Shown: positions 36,176-45,090, counted from the stretch's first letter. The stretch: DNA of 64,000 nucleotides from Caulobacter sp. 73W (GCF_041021955.1 NZ_CP158375.1:2356001-2420000); one strand, 5' to 3'. Made by a program: numbers and translations. The notes: a model not told the origin generated them from the letters alone.

Positions 36176-39100
36176 GTGTCTTCAGACAACAAAGCGACCG
36201 TGAGGAAGCTGACCACCAAGCTGGCGGCCGTGCTGCTGGCAGGGGCCTCGCCCCTGGCGATCTCGACCATCGCGCACGCACAGGACGCTGAAGTCGAAGA
36301 GCTCATCGTCACCGGCATCCGCGGTTCGCAGATGAAGTCGGTGGACGTGAAGCGGACCGAAACCGCTCTCGTGGACGCCATTTCGTCGGAAGACATCGGC
36401 AAGCTGCCGGACGTCACCATCGCCGACGCCCTGCAGCGCGTGTCGGGCATCCAGATCCAGCGCAACGCCGGTGAAGGCGCCACCGTCAACATCCGCGGCC
36501 TGAAGCAGGTCATCACCCTGCTGAACGGCGAACAGTACCTCAGCGCCGGCAACATGGGCGAAGCCCAGCCGAACCTGACCGACGTTCCCGCCCAGCTGAT
36601 GAACCAGGTGCTGGTCTACAAGAGCACCGACCCGAACAACGCCCTGTCGGGCATCTCGGGCACCATCGACCTGCGCACGCGTCGCCCCTTCCAGATGGCC
36701 TCGGGCCTGCAGCTGAGCGGCGGCGCCGAGTATCAGCGCGGCGACGACACCAAGAAGGACGACTGGCTGGTCAACGCCCTGGCCTCCTGGCGCAACGATC
36801 GCGTGGGCGCCCTCGTTGGCGTGGCGGCGAGCAACGCCAACCTGGGCAACAACTATTCGGGCACCGTCTCCCTGTCGGGCAACAACGACTGGGGCGGCTC
36901 GAACCCGAACAACTTCATCTCACCGCACGGCTTCGAGAGCTTCGCCCGCACCGTCGAGCGTGAGCGTCTGGCCGTGAACGGCGCCTTCGAATTCGACCTG
37001 GGCGAAGGCTTCACCCTGGTCGCCGAAGGCTTCTACGCCAAGCTCGACGAGTATGACCGCAAGGTCGGGGTCAACATCTCCAACCGCTGGTCCGGCGACG
37101 CCTTCGGCGTGTGGACCCGTCCGAGCGTGTCGCAGAACACGGGCGTCAGCAGCGGCGGCCGTCCGTGGCTTGCCGTCGACGAGTACGACATCGACGCCTG
37201 GTGGGTGAACTCCTTCTCGGTGAACCGCGTCACCAAGTCGGAAACCAAGAACTTCAACGTCGAGCTGAACTACGACAACGACGGCCCGTTCACGGCTGAA
37301 GTGCGCGCCATCTATGCTGACGGCGACCGTCTCAGCATGAACGGCCAGGCCCAGGGCGACCTGAGCAACTGGCGCTATGCGCCGGGCCGCTTCAACCTGT
37401 TCCGGGACGCGACCGACCGCACCCGCGGCACTTTCTACCCGGCGGCCATCGCCGCCAAGTTCCCGACCCGTTACACCAACGGCATCGTCGGCAGCGCCGG
37501 CGGCCGCTTCGTCGATCCGAACCCGTTGGGCTACGGCGAGAACCCGCAGCTCCACTATAATATCTCGGGCGACAAGGCGATCTGGAGCGGCTTCGACCGT
37601 CCGATCAGCGGCGGCCTCGGCGCCGGCAAGACGCTGAAGGACTACATGGCCAACAAGGACAGCTACGCGATCGGCGCGTTCTCGTCCGAAGGCAACAATG
37701 AGATCCAGTCGGAAATGTCGGTGTTCCGCGCCGACGGTCACTACAAGTTCCAGGACGAGCCGTTCCTGGGCTTCATCACCAATATCGACGTGGGCGCGCG
37801 CATCAGCGACCGCTCGGTCGAGGCCGAGCAGTTCCACCTGTTCTCCGGCTTCTACGGCGGCGTTCCGGGTGCGGTGCAGGCCAACGGCACGCCCGTTCCG
37901 GCCGGCGGCTGCGAGGCTCAGTGGAAGGCCATCGACGTCGTGATGGACCAGAGCCAGTGCCAGGCTGGCGAATTCATCATCGATCCGCTGACCGGCGCGC
38001 GGAAATTCCAGCCCTACACGGTCAACGCTCCGACCCGCCTCGACACCTACAACAACGTCATCTGGGTCGATAACTACGGCGGCGTCACCGCCGGCCTGCC
38101 TGGCGTGTGGGCGGTCGATCCGCGCGACTTCGACAACCCGGCGGCCTTCCACAAGAAGGTGTTCGGCGGCGCCATTCGCGTCACCGTTCCGGGTGAATCC
38201 TACGACGTCGATCTGCGCGAGCAGAGCGGCTACGTGGCGACCAACTTCGCCCTCGGCAAGCTGTCGGGCGACATGGGTCTGAAGCTGATCCGCACCGAAC
38301 TGCTGGTGCGCCAGAACATCACCGGCGAGACCCGCAACTATGGCGACACCAACGCCGACGCGGGCGACACGGTCACCCGTCGCAAGTACACCGATCTGCT
38401 GCCGTCGATTAACGCCCAGTACGCGATCACCGACAGCCTGAAGGCGCGCTTCTCGTACTCCAAGACGATGCAGCCGCTCGACCTGCTCAACTACGGCGGC
38501 GCGCTTAAGATCAACACGGCCGACGATCCGGGCCTTGGCATCCGCATCGTCACCAGCGCAGAGGCCAAGGGCAACCCGAACCTCGACCCCTGGCGTTCGG
38601 ACAACTTCGACGCCGCTTTGGAATACTATGTGGGCCAGGCCTCGATGGTCTCGGTGTCGGCCTTCCTGCTGAAGATCGACAGCTTCGTCACCAGCGGCGT
38701 GACCAGCGGCAGCTTCCCCGATCAGGACGGCGTCATTCGCCGCCCGGTCAACGTCACCCTGCCCATCCAGGGCGACGGTGGTGAGGTGAAGGGTTTGGAA
38801 GTCGGCGCCAAGGTCGCCATGAGCGACTTCATCACGTCGCCGATCCTCGAAAACTTCGGCTTCGACACCAACTACACTTACTCGCCCAGCGAGGAGTCGC
38901 GCACCGGCGTCGATGGCGAAAAGCTGCCCTTCCTCCAGAACTCCAAGAACCAGTTCAACCTGATCGGCTGGTACCAGGACGACAAGCTGCAGGTCCGCGT
39001 GGCCTACAACTACCGCAGCGCTCGCCTGCAAGAGGTGATGAGCAACAACATCCCGATCTTCCAAGACTCCACGAGCTATGTGGACGTGAACGTCAGCTAC

Positions 39101-39256
39101 GCTGTGCGTGACAACGTGACCGTCTACTTCAACGGCTCCAACGTCACGGGCGAGATCGAGAACTACTACGCTCGCTTCACCAAGGGTCAGACGCAGTACG
39201 TCTGGCAGAACGAGTTCGAGCCTCGCTACACCCTGGGCGTCCGCGCCCGCTGGTAA
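36176..39256 (+). CDS. TonB-dependent receptor (Caulobacter/Xanthomonas long type)
   Basis: 1026 residues. Outer-membrane gated channel that imports a scarce nutrient, often a carbohydrate in this subfamily. Signal peptide (LTTKLAAVLLAGASPLAIST, cleaved after AHA), a TonB-box-like EELIVTGIRGSQ, plug domain (LPDVTIADALQRVSGIQIQR, GATVNIRGL), then a large barrel ending in FEPRYTLGVRARW with a C-terminal aromatic-x pattern. The GTG at 36176 is chosen over the upstream start at 36092 because of the strong GGGGAAGGGG site and because the signal peptide begins there. A terminator follows, yet the halogenase genes downstream are read in the same direction, probably with readthrough. Confidence 0.95.
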   Translation: MSSDNKATVRKLTTKLAAVLLAGASPLAISTIAHAQDAEVEELIVTGIRGSQMKSVDVKRTETALVDAISSEDIGKLPDVTIADALQRVSGIQIQRNAGEGATVNIRGLKQVITLLNGEQYLSAGNMGEAQPNLTDVPAQLMNQVLVYKSTDPNNALSGISGTIDLRTRRPFQMASGLQLSGGAEYQRGDDTKKDDWLVNALASWRNDRVGALVGVAASNANLGNNYSGTVSLSGNNDWGGSNPNNFISPHGFESFARTVERERLAVNGAFEFDLGEGFTLVAEGFYAKLDEYDRKVGVNISNRWSGDAFGVWTRPSVSQNTGVSSGGRPWLAVDEYDIDAWWVNSFSVNRVTKSETKNFNVELNYDNDGPFTAEVRAIYADGDRLSMNGQAQGDLSNWRYAPGRFNLFRDATDRTRGTFYPAAIAAKFPTRYTNGIVGSAGGRFVDPNPLGYGENPQLHYNISGDKAIWSGFDRPISGGLGAGKTLKDYMANKDSYAIGAFSSEGNNEIQSEMSVFRADGHYKFQDEPFLGFITNIDVGARISDRSVEAEQFHLFSGFYGGVPGAVQANGTPVPAGGCEAQWKAIDVVMDQSQCQAGEFIIDPLTGARKFQPYTVNAPTRLDTYNNVIWVDNYGGVTAGLPGVWAVDPRDFDNPAAFHKKVFGGAIRVTVPGESYDVDLREQSGYVATNFALGKLSGDMGLKLIRTELLVRQNITGETRNYGDTNADAGDTVTRRKYTDLLPSINAQYAITDSLKARFSYSKTMQPLDLLNYGGALKINTADDPGLGIRIVTSAEAKGNPNLDPWRSDNFDAALEYYVGQASMVSVSAFLLKIDSFVTSGVTSGSFPDQDGVIRRPVNVTLPIQGDGGEVKGLEVGAKVAMSDFITSPILENFGFDTNYTYSPSEESRTGVDGEKLPFLQNSKNQFNLIGWYQDDKLQVRVAYNYRSARLQEVMSNNIPIFQDSTSYVDVNVSYAVRDNVTVYFNGSNVTGEIENYYARFTKGQTQYVWQNEFEPRYTLGVRARW

Positions 39257-39279
39257 GCGAAGGTTTCAGAGCGTTGAAG

Positions 39280-39313
39280 GGCCGCCGTGACAAACCTCAC
39301 GGCGGCCTTTTTT
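39280..39313 (+). terminator. Intrinsic terminator after the TonB receptor gene
   Basis: Perfect 11-bp stem GGCCGCCGTGA / TCACGGCGGCC with a 6-base loop and TTTTTT. It may set a higher level of the receptor than of the downstream genes. Confidence 0.92.
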
Positions 39314-39344
39314 ATGCAGGGAAAGATCGGACCGGGAGGCCGAC

Positions 39345-40877
39345 GTGGTGGACAACCGCATCCAGAGCATCGTCATCGTCGGCGGGGGCACCGCCGGCTG
39401 GATGGCCGCCGCCAGCCTGCGGCGGCATTTCCATAGGCTGCCGGTCGAGATCACCCTCGTCGAGTCCGCCGAGATCGGCACGATCGGCGTGGGCGAGGCG
39501 ACCATCCCCACCATCCGGCGCTTCTACCAGGCCCTCGGTCTGAGTGATCTGGATGTGCTGAAGGCGACCCAGGGGACGTGCAAGCTAGGCATTCAGTTTC
39601 GCGACTGGAACGCGCCGGGATCGTCGTTCGTCCACCCGTTCGGCCTCTACGGTCAGGAGCTTCGCGGGGTGGGCTTTCATCACTACTGGCTGAAGATGCG
39701 CCAAGCCGGAAAGGCTGGGCCGCTGGGCGAATACAGCCTCGGCGCCAGCCTGGCCGCGGCCAGCAAATTCACCACCCCATCGCCCAATCCGCCGTCCAGC
39801 CTGTCGGTCTTCGACTGGGCCCTGCATTTCGACGCCGGGCTGTTCGCTCAGCTGATGCGCAAGACCGCCGAGGCGGACGGCGTGCGGCGGATCGAAGGCA
39901 CCATCGGCAAGGTCAATCAGCGCGCCGAGGATGGCTTCATCACCTCGGTTGAGCTGAACGACGGCCGTGTGGTCGAGGGCGAGCTGTTCATCGACTGCTC
40001 CGGTTTCCGCGGCCTGCTGATCGAGCAGACCCTGAAGACCGGCTACGAGGATTGGAGCGACTGGCTGTTCTGCGACCGCGCCCTGGCGGTGCAGAGCGTG
40101 GGCGCCCCCAACCCGCCCTCCTATACCGACGTCCTTGCCCTATCGTCCGGCTGGCGCTGGCGCATTCCGCTGCGCCACCGGTTCGGCAACGGCTATGTCT
40201 ATTCCAGCCGCTTCATCGACGACGATAAGGCCAAGGCCGAGCTGGTCTCGACCATCCCCGACAAGCTGCTGTTCGAGCCGCGTCCCATCCGGTTCATGCC
40301 CGGGCGGCGGATCAAGGCCTGGAACAAGAACTGCGTCACCTTAGGTCTGGCTTCCGGGTTCCTGGAGCCGCTGGAAAGCACCAGCATCGCCCTGATCGAG
40401 ACGGGCATCGAGAAGATCAAGCAGCTGTTCCCAGACCGCCGCTTCGACCCGCGCCTGGTCGACGAATTCAACGACTGGTCCCGGCGCGAGTTCGAACGCG
40501 TCCGCGACTTCATCATCCTGCACTACAAGGCCGCGCAACGGGCCGACACGCCGTTCTGGCGCCATTGCCGGGACGCCGAAATCCCCGACACCCTGGCCCA
40601 CAAGATCGAGATGTTCCGCAGCCGCGGGCACTTCGTTCGCTACCGCTGGGAAATGTTTTCTCCGCCGAGCTGGCTGGCGATCTATGACGGCTTCGGCATC
40701 ATGCCGGATGACTACGACCCGGCCGTGGACACGCTCGACGCCGACGGGCTGGCCCGCAGCATGGAAGATATGCGCCGCGCCGTCGCCAAGACCGTCGCGG
40801 ACGCCCCTGCCCACCAGGATTTCCTGGAACGCTACTGCGGCCCTTATCTGCCGGAGTTGGAAGAGGCGACGGCTTAA
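39345..40877 (+). CDS. Tryptophan-halogenase-family flavoprotein 1
   Basis: 510 residues. FAD-dependent family whose known members chlorinate or brominate tryptophan or other electron-rich rings. FAD motif IVGGGTAGWMAA at the N-terminus, GVGEATIPTIRRF, a Lys in GTCKLGIQF near the position of the catalytic Lys, the family's WRWRIP (WxWxIP) motif, and NCVTLGLASGFLEPLESTSI. In Caulobacterales such genes usually lie next to TonB receptors, and their real substrates are unknown. Start GTG at 39345 (or 39348) behind GGGAGG. Its TAA stop is formed inside the 6-bp target duplication of the IS481 element, so the protein is unaffected by the insertion. Confidence 0.88.
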   Translation: MVDNRIQSIVIVGGGTAGWMAAASLRRHFHRLPVEITLVESAEIGTIGVGEATIPTIRRFYQALGLSDLDVLKATQGTCKLGIQFRDWNAPGSSFVHPFGLYGQELRGVGFHHYWLKMRQAGKAGPLGEYSLGASLAAASKFTTPSPNPPSSLSVFDWALHFDAGLFAQLMRKTAEADGVRRIEGTIGKVNQRAEDGFITSVELNDGRVVEGELFIDCSGFRGLLIEQTLKTGYEDWSDWLFCDRALAVQSVGAPNPPSYTDVLALSSGWRWRIPLRHRFGNGYVYSSRFIDDDKAKAELVSTIPDKLLFEPRPIRFMPGRRIKAWNKNCVTLGLASGFLEPLESTSIALIETGIEKIKQLFPDRRFDPRLVDEFNDWSRREFERVRDFIILHYKAAQRADTPFWRHCRDAEIPDTLAHKIEMFRSRGHFVRYRWEMFSPPSWLAIYDGFGIMPDDYDPAVDTLDADGLARSMEDMRRAVAKTVADAPAHQDFLERYCGPYLPELEEATA

Positions 40878-40879
40878 GT
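40874..40879. repeat. IS target-site duplication, left copy (CTTAAG)
   Basis: CTTAAG directly abuts the left terminal repeat and recurs at the right end. It includes the TAA stop of the upstream halogenase gene. Confidence 0.9.
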
Positions 40880-41898
40880 GTCGAAGCTATGAAGGTTGTT
40901 CACCCGGGGCGGAGCTGAGAGGCTGGAGTTGCGACACAACAACTTCTAGCTCCGGAGGCCCCGGATGAACGTCCATAAGAATGCTCGGCTGACGCCAGTT
41001 GGTCGAGCCTTGATGATCAGCCGTATTGAGGATGACAGCTGGCCGGTGGCTCGGGCAGCGTCGGCGAGCGGCGTATCACGACGCTGCGCCTACCGATGGC
41101 TGGCCCGACATCGCACGGGTGATCGGCAATTGCATGACCGCAGTTCAGCGCCGCGGCGATGCCCCCTTCGTGTCTCGGCGGACCGCCAGGCCCAGATCGA
41201 AGCGATGCGCCGCCAGCGGATGACCGGACCGGTCATAGCCCGGGGGCTGGGCATGGCCCGCTCGACTGTCGGCCTGGTCTTGCGTCGCCTGGGTCTGGGC
41301 AAACTGAAGATGCTTGAGCCCAAGGCTCCAGTCATCCGCTATGAGCGCTCACGGCCTGGCGAGCTGATCCATCTGGACATCAAGAAGCTCAATCGGTTCA
41401 CCACCGAAGGTCACCGCATCACCAAAGATCGCCGACTGGGTCGATCATACCGCGCCGGCTGGGAGTTCCTGCACGTCTGCGTCGATGACGCCTCGCGTCT
41501 GGCCTACACGGAAATCTTGGGGTCCGAGCGGCAGGACGACACGACCGCCTTCCTGCAACGCGCTCTGGCCTGGCTCAGCCGACAAGGCGTCCAGGTCGAG
41601 CGGGTGATGACCGACAACGGCGCAGCCTACTGCTCAAGGCAGTTCGCCGCCGCTCTCAAACTCGCCGGAGCCCGGCATCTCAGAACCCGGCCCTACACCC
41701 CACGCACCAATGGCAAGGCCGAACGCTTCATCCAGACCAGCCTGCGTGAATGGGCCTACGCCAGACCCTATTCCTCTTCCGACGAACGCGCACGCGCCGT
41801 TACGGCTTGGACCGACAGCTACAACCTGGCTCGACCACACTCCGGCATCGCTGGCCTCACACCCTGGCAGCGTGTGACCAACCTTCTTGGAAACGACA
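40880..41898 (+). mobile_element. IS481-family insertion sequence, 1019 bp, apparently intact
   Basis: Terminal inverted repeats of 27 bp with 20 matches lie at 40880-40906 and 41872-41898, both beginning TGTCG outside and sharing the core GAAGGTTG. CTTAAG flanks both ends as a 6-bp duplication. A single full-length transposase gene fills the element. Perfect duplication and an open transposase frame point to a recent insertion. It separates two halogenase genes that would otherwise be about 90 bases apart. Confidence 0.92.
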
Positions 41899-41903
41899 CT
41901 TAA
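40965..41903 (+). CDS. IS481-family transposase (DDE/rve)
   Basis: 312 residues. N-terminal helix-turn-helix (ASASGVSRRCAYRWLARH, DRQAQIEAMRRQRMTGPVIA) and an integrase-type catalytic core with the acidic triad in LIHLDIKKLNRF, VMTDNGAAYCSRQF and TPRTNGKAERFIQ. GGAGG precedes the ATG. The frame has no stop inside the element: the last codon ACT begins with the element's final A, and the TAA comes from the duplicated CTTAAG target. Translation therefore depends on the insertion site for its end. Confidence 0.93.
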   Translation: MNVHKNARLTPVGRALMISRIEDDSWPVARAASASGVSRRCAYRWLARHRTGDRQLHDRSSAPRRCPLRVSADRQAQIEAMRRQRMTGPVIARGLGMARSTVGLVLRRLGLGKLKMLEPKAPVIRYERSRPGELIHLDIKKLNRFTTEGHRITKDRRLGRSYRAGWEFLHVCVDDASRLAYTEILGSERQDDTTAFLQRALAWLSRQGVQVERVMTDNGAAYCSRQFAAALKLAGARHLRTRPYTPRTNGKAERFIQTSLREWAYARPYSSSDERARAVTAWTDSYNLARPHSGIAGLTPWQRVTNLLGNDT

Positions 41904-41904
41904 G
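41899..41904. repeat. IS target-site duplication, right copy (CTTAAG)
   Basis: Second copy of CTTAAG; supplies the TAA stop codon of the transposase frame. Confidence 0.9.
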
Positions 41905-41976
41905 CCGGGCCTGCGATAGTCCCTGTCCCCGACGAACGCCGGGCGAACCAATAAGAAAAGATCCAAGGAAGCGGCC

Positions 41977-43524
41977 ATGACGGACACCAATCCCAACGCG
42001 ATCAGGAAGATCGTCATTATCGGCGGCGGTTCCGCCGGGTGGATTTCCGCCGCCATGCTCAGCCATTATTTCCAGGACGGCTCCTGCGAGATCGAGCTGG
42101 TGGAATCTGAGGAGATCGGCACCGTCGGCGTCGGCGAGTCCACGATCCCGCCGTTCCTGCAACTGATCAACAGCCTGGGCATCGACGAGCGCGAGTTCAT
42201 CCAGGCGACCCAGGCCAGCTTCAAGTTGGCGATCCGGTTCGAGAACTGGCGCAAGAAGGACGAGGTCTATTACCACCCGTTCGGAAAGATCGGCGGTCCG
42301 ATCGGCGCTAACGAATTCTATCACTGCTGGCTTCGCGCCAAGGCCAACGGCCATCCCTCATCCCTGATCGACTTCGCCCCGGCGGGCGTGATGGCGGACC
42401 AATGGAAGTTCATGCTGCCCTCGCAGGCCCAGGGAACGCCTGCCGCAAGCGCCAGCTACGCTGTCCATATCGACGCTCATCTGATCGCCAAGTACCTCCG
42501 TAACTTCGCCGAGACGCGCGGGGTCAAGCGCATCGAGGGGATGGTCAACGATGTGGTCACGCGCGCTGATGGCGGCATCGAGAAGGTCATCTTGCGCGAT
42601 GGCCGCGAGGTCGCTGGCGAGATGTTCGTCGACTGCTCGGGCTTCCGTTCGATCCTCAACGGCAAGACCTTGGGCACCGAGTTTCTGGACTGGTCCGACG
42701 TGCTGCTTTGCGATCGGGCCGTGGCCACCCAGACCATCAACATCAACCCGCCGCATCCCTACACCCTGGCCGCCGCCCAGGATTTCGGTTGGCGGTGGCG
42801 CATCCCGCTGCAGCATCGGGCGGGCAACGGCTACGTTTTCTGCAGCAAGTACTGCAGTGACGACGAAGCCGTCGCCACCCTGCTCAGCCAGGTCGAGGGT
42901 GAGGTGCTGCGCGAGCCCTGGGTGCTGGGTTTCAAGAGCGGCATGCGCAAGCAATTGTGGAACAAGAACTGCATCGCTGTCGGCCTGGCGGGCGGCTTCA
43001 TCGAGCCGCTGGAATCAACCGCCTTGCACCTGATCTATCGCGGCATGGACTTCCTGCTGCGCTTCTTCCCGGACAAGAGCTTCGATCCGGCTCTGGCGGC
43101 GGAATACAATCGCCGCATGGCCATGGATTATGAGGAGATTCGCGACTTCATCGTCCTGCACTACCGCACGTCCGAGCGTGACGACACGCCGTTCTGGCGC
43201 GCCTATCGGGAGGTGGAGCTGCCGCAGAGCCTGAAAGAGCGCATCGAACTGTTCCGCGCCCACGGCGTGCTGCGCGACGGCGTCGACGACATGTTCCGTG
43301 CCCCGTCCTGGCAGTCCGTGATGGAGGGCATGGGCATTCGGCCGAAGCGGTATCAGCAGCTCGTTGACCGGGTTCCCTATTCGGTCATCGAGGAGATCAT
43401 GGACAAGGCCGGACCCATGATGAAGTCCTTCGTGGATCGCCTGCCCAGCCACGATGAGTTCCTGAAGACCCATTGCCCCGCGCCGGTCCCCGAAACGGTG
43501 TCGCGGCCAGCGGCCAAGGCATGA
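41977..43524 (+). CDS. Tryptophan-halogenase-family flavoprotein 2
   Basis: 515 residues, same family as the gene at 39345 and clearly paralogous. FAD motif IIGGGSAGWISA, GVGESTIPPFLQL, Lys in QASFKLAIRFENW, the WRWRIP motif, and NCIAVGLAGGFIEPLESTAL. Good ribosome site AAGGAAG before the ATG. Originally it followed the first halogenase gene directly; the IS481 element now intervenes in the same orientation, so transcription may come from the transposase promoter or by readthrough. Its stop overlaps the next gene (ATGA). Substrate unknown. Confidence 0.88.
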   Translation: MTDTNPNAIRKIVIIGGGSAGWISAAMLSHYFQDGSCEIELVESEEIGTVGVGESTIPPFLQLINSLGIDEREFIQATQASFKLAIRFENWRKKDEVYYHPFGKIGGPIGANEFYHCWLRAKANGHPSSLIDFAPAGVMADQWKFMLPSQAQGTPAASASYAVHIDAHLIAKYLRNFAETRGVKRIEGMVNDVVTRADGGIEKVILRDGREVAGEMFVDCSGFRSILNGKTLGTEFLDWSDVLLCDRAVATQTININPPHPYTLAAAQDFGWRWRIPLQHRAGNGYVFCSKYCSDDEAVATLLSQVEGEVLREPWVLGFKSGMRKQLWNKNCIAVGLAGGFIEPLESTALHLIYRGMDFLLRFFPDKSFDPALAAEYNRRMAMDYEEIRDFIVLHYRTSERDDTPFWRAYREVELPQSLKERIELFRAHGVLRDGVDDMFRAPSWQSVMEGMGIRPKRYQQLVDRVPYSVIEEIMDKAGPMMKSFVDRLPSHDEFLKTHCPAPVPETVSRPAAKA

Positions 43525-44399
43525 TCGGCGCTCTGTCGCGGCGGGCCTTCCTGGCGACCGGGCTGGCCGCCGTGGCGACGCCGGCCCTGGCGGCGCGCTC
43601 GCCGTGGCCGCTGGGCGTGCAGCTATGGTCGGTTCATGCCGAGCTAACCGCCGACTTCGAGCCGACGCTGCGGAGGCTGGCGAAGATCGGCTATGCGCGG
43701 GTGGAGACGGCGGGCCTGCATGGCCGCACCCCTAAGGTCTTCCGCAAGGCCTTGGACGAGGCCGGCCTGACCTGCGACAGCGCCCACGTCTCCATGCCCG
43801 ACCTGCGCGACAATCCCGACGCCGCCATCGCCATGGCGCGCGACTTGGGCGCGAAATACCTGGTGTGCGGCTCGCCGGCGCCGTTGCGGCCCCTCCAGAA
43901 GGGGCTGGACTGGAACACCGCCCTGGCGCGGGCCATGACCCTGGATGACTGGAAGCACAACGCCGAACTGCTGAACCGCTTCGACGCCATGGCGGCCAAG
44001 GCCGGCCTGCGGATGGGCTACCACAACCACCTGGCCGAGGCCGGGCTCTATGAGGGCGTTCGCGCCTATGACGTCCTGCTGGCGCGCACCCAGCCCGATC
44101 TGGTCTGCATGGAGCTGGACGTGGCCTGGGCGGCGGCGGGCGGGCTCGATCCGGCGGCCTTGATCAAGGCGCATGGCGCGCGGATCGAGCTGCTGCATCT
44201 GAAGGACCTGATGGCTAGGCCCGACCCGGGCCGGGTGATCACCACGACCGAAGTCGGCCGTGGCGTGATCGACTGGACGGCGGTCATCGCCGCCGCCCGC
44301 GCGGCCGGCGTCCGCGCCGCCTTCGTGGAGCAGGAGCCGCCCTATGCGCGGCCGGTGCTGGAGTCCCTGCGCATCAGCCGGGACTTCCTCATCGGCTAA
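43521..44399 (+). CDS. Tat-exported sugar phosphate isomerase/epimerase-like TIM barrel
   Basis: 292 residues. The N-terminus IGALSRRAFLATGLAAVATP carries a twin-arginine motif (SRRAFL), so it should be exported folded to the periplasm. The rest is an AP-endonuclease-2/xylose-isomerase-like barrel: LGVQLWSVHAEL, MGYHNHLAEAGLYEG, VCMELDVAWAAAGGLD, LLHLKDL, FVEQEPPYARPVL, with Glu/His/Asp metal ligands in the usual strands. It overlaps the second halogenase gene by 4 bases. With the TonB receptor this suggests that an imported sugar or related compound is processed in the periplasm. Confidence 0.85.
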   Translation: MIGALSRRAFLATGLAAVATPALAARSPWPLGVQLWSVHAELTADFEPTLRRLAKIGYARVETAGLHGRTPKVFRKALDEAGLTCDSAHVSMPDLRDNPDAAIAMARDLGAKYLVCGSPAPLRPLQKGLDWNTALARAMTLDDWKHNAELLNRFDAMAAKAGLRMGYHNHLAEAGLYEGVRAYDVLLARTQPDLVCMELDVAWAAAGGLDPAALIKAHGARIELLHLKDLMARPDPGRVITTTEVGRGVIDWTAVIAAARAAGVRAAFVEQEPPYARPVLESLRISRDFLIG

Positions 44400-44602
44400 C
44401 CCAGGAGCAGCCAGGCGATCAGCACCCAGATCGGGATGCAGACCACCAGGGCGAAGACGATCGTCCGCCGCACCGACCAGGGTCGATTGTGGGGCGGAGG
44501 CTGTCGGCCGCCATGGAAATGCGGGACCACCTCGGCGTCGGAGCGCGGGTCATCGGGGCTGGACCAGAAGCGCCGGACGGCGCGAGCCAGAGCACGCAGC
44601 AT
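44396..44602 (-). CDS. Small membrane protein, unknown
   Basis: 68 residues. Polar, His- and Pro-rich first half (AEVVPHFHGGRQPPPHNRPW) and one C-terminal membrane helix (TIVFALVVCIPIWVLIAWLL). No family recognised. Overlaps the isomerase gene by 4 bases at the stop codons and lies 3 bases after another small membrane-protein gene on the same strand, so these probably form an operon. Confidence 0.6.
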   Translation of the reverse strand: MLRALARAVRRFWSSPDDPRSDAEVVPHFHGGRQPPPHNRPWSVRRTIVFALVVCIPIWVLIAWLLLG

Positions 44603-44605
44603 CGC

Positions 44606-44842
44606 CTACTCCTCGCAGGCCACGACCCACCGCCAGTGCAGGCGGTGCAGGGCGCTGGCGCTGATCCAGGCGTGGACGGTTCCCGCGGCGGCGAGGCCCA
44701 GGCCGAGCAGGGCCATGGGCAGCTCAGGCTGCAGGGCGGTCAGGGCGATCATCATGCCGATGGCCAGGAGCGCGCCCGCCGTCATGTTGATGCGCAGGAT
44801 GATCCGCCACAGGCTGATGGAGGTCGGAAGGCGGCAGCCCAT
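44606..44842 (-). CDS. Small two-helix membrane protein, unknown
   Basis: 78 residues from the ATG at 44842; a longer frame from 45148 only overlaps the upstream gene. Two membrane helices are seen (INMTAGALLAIGMMIALTAL and PMALLGLGLAAAGTVHAWIS), with a basic N-terminus and tail RLHWRWVVACEE. It starts 2 bases after the stop of the preceding small gene. No family recognised. Confidence 0.6.
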   Translation of the reverse strand: MGCRLPTSISLWRIILRINMTAGALLAIGMMIALTALQPELPMALLGLGLAAAGTVHAWISASALHRLHWRWVVACEE

Positions 44843-44844
44843 GA

Positions 44845-45090
44845 TCAGGCCTCGCACCGGGCAGACAGTCGCGCGAACAGGACGTCCAGCCGCGCCGAGG
44901 CGCAGGCCGCCGGGGCGGTCTCGGGGGAGCGCCAGCGATGCAGCAGGCCGGCCGCGGGCGCCGTGACCTCGGCGTCGATCTCGATCGTCTCGAACTCGTA
45001 ATAGACGAGGCTGTTCTGATCGATCTTGGCGAACAGGCTGCGCACGTCGGGGCCGCCGTTCGCCGCCCGCACCTTCATCACATCGCCCAT
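44845..45090 (-). CDS. Small cytoplasmic protein, unknown
   Basis: 81 residues from the ATG at 45090, which has a GGGAGGG ribosome site. Soluble; begins MGDVMKVRAANGGPDVRSLF and continues with KIDQNSLVYYEFETIEIDAE, which is protein-like in composition. First gene of a three-gene cluster of small proteins on this strand. The 268 bases upstream, towards the response regulator, are AT-rich and must hold both divergent promoters. No family recognised. Confidence 0.6.
   Translation of the reverse strand: MGDVMKVRAANGGPDVRSLFAKIDQNSLVYYEFETIEIDAEVTAPAAGLLHRWRSPETAPAACASARLDVLFARLSARCEA

Noticed and set aside
39345..40877. Disruption of halogenase 1 by the IS element
   Set aside because: The insertion is at the stop codon and the target duplication keeps the TAA, so the protein is full length.
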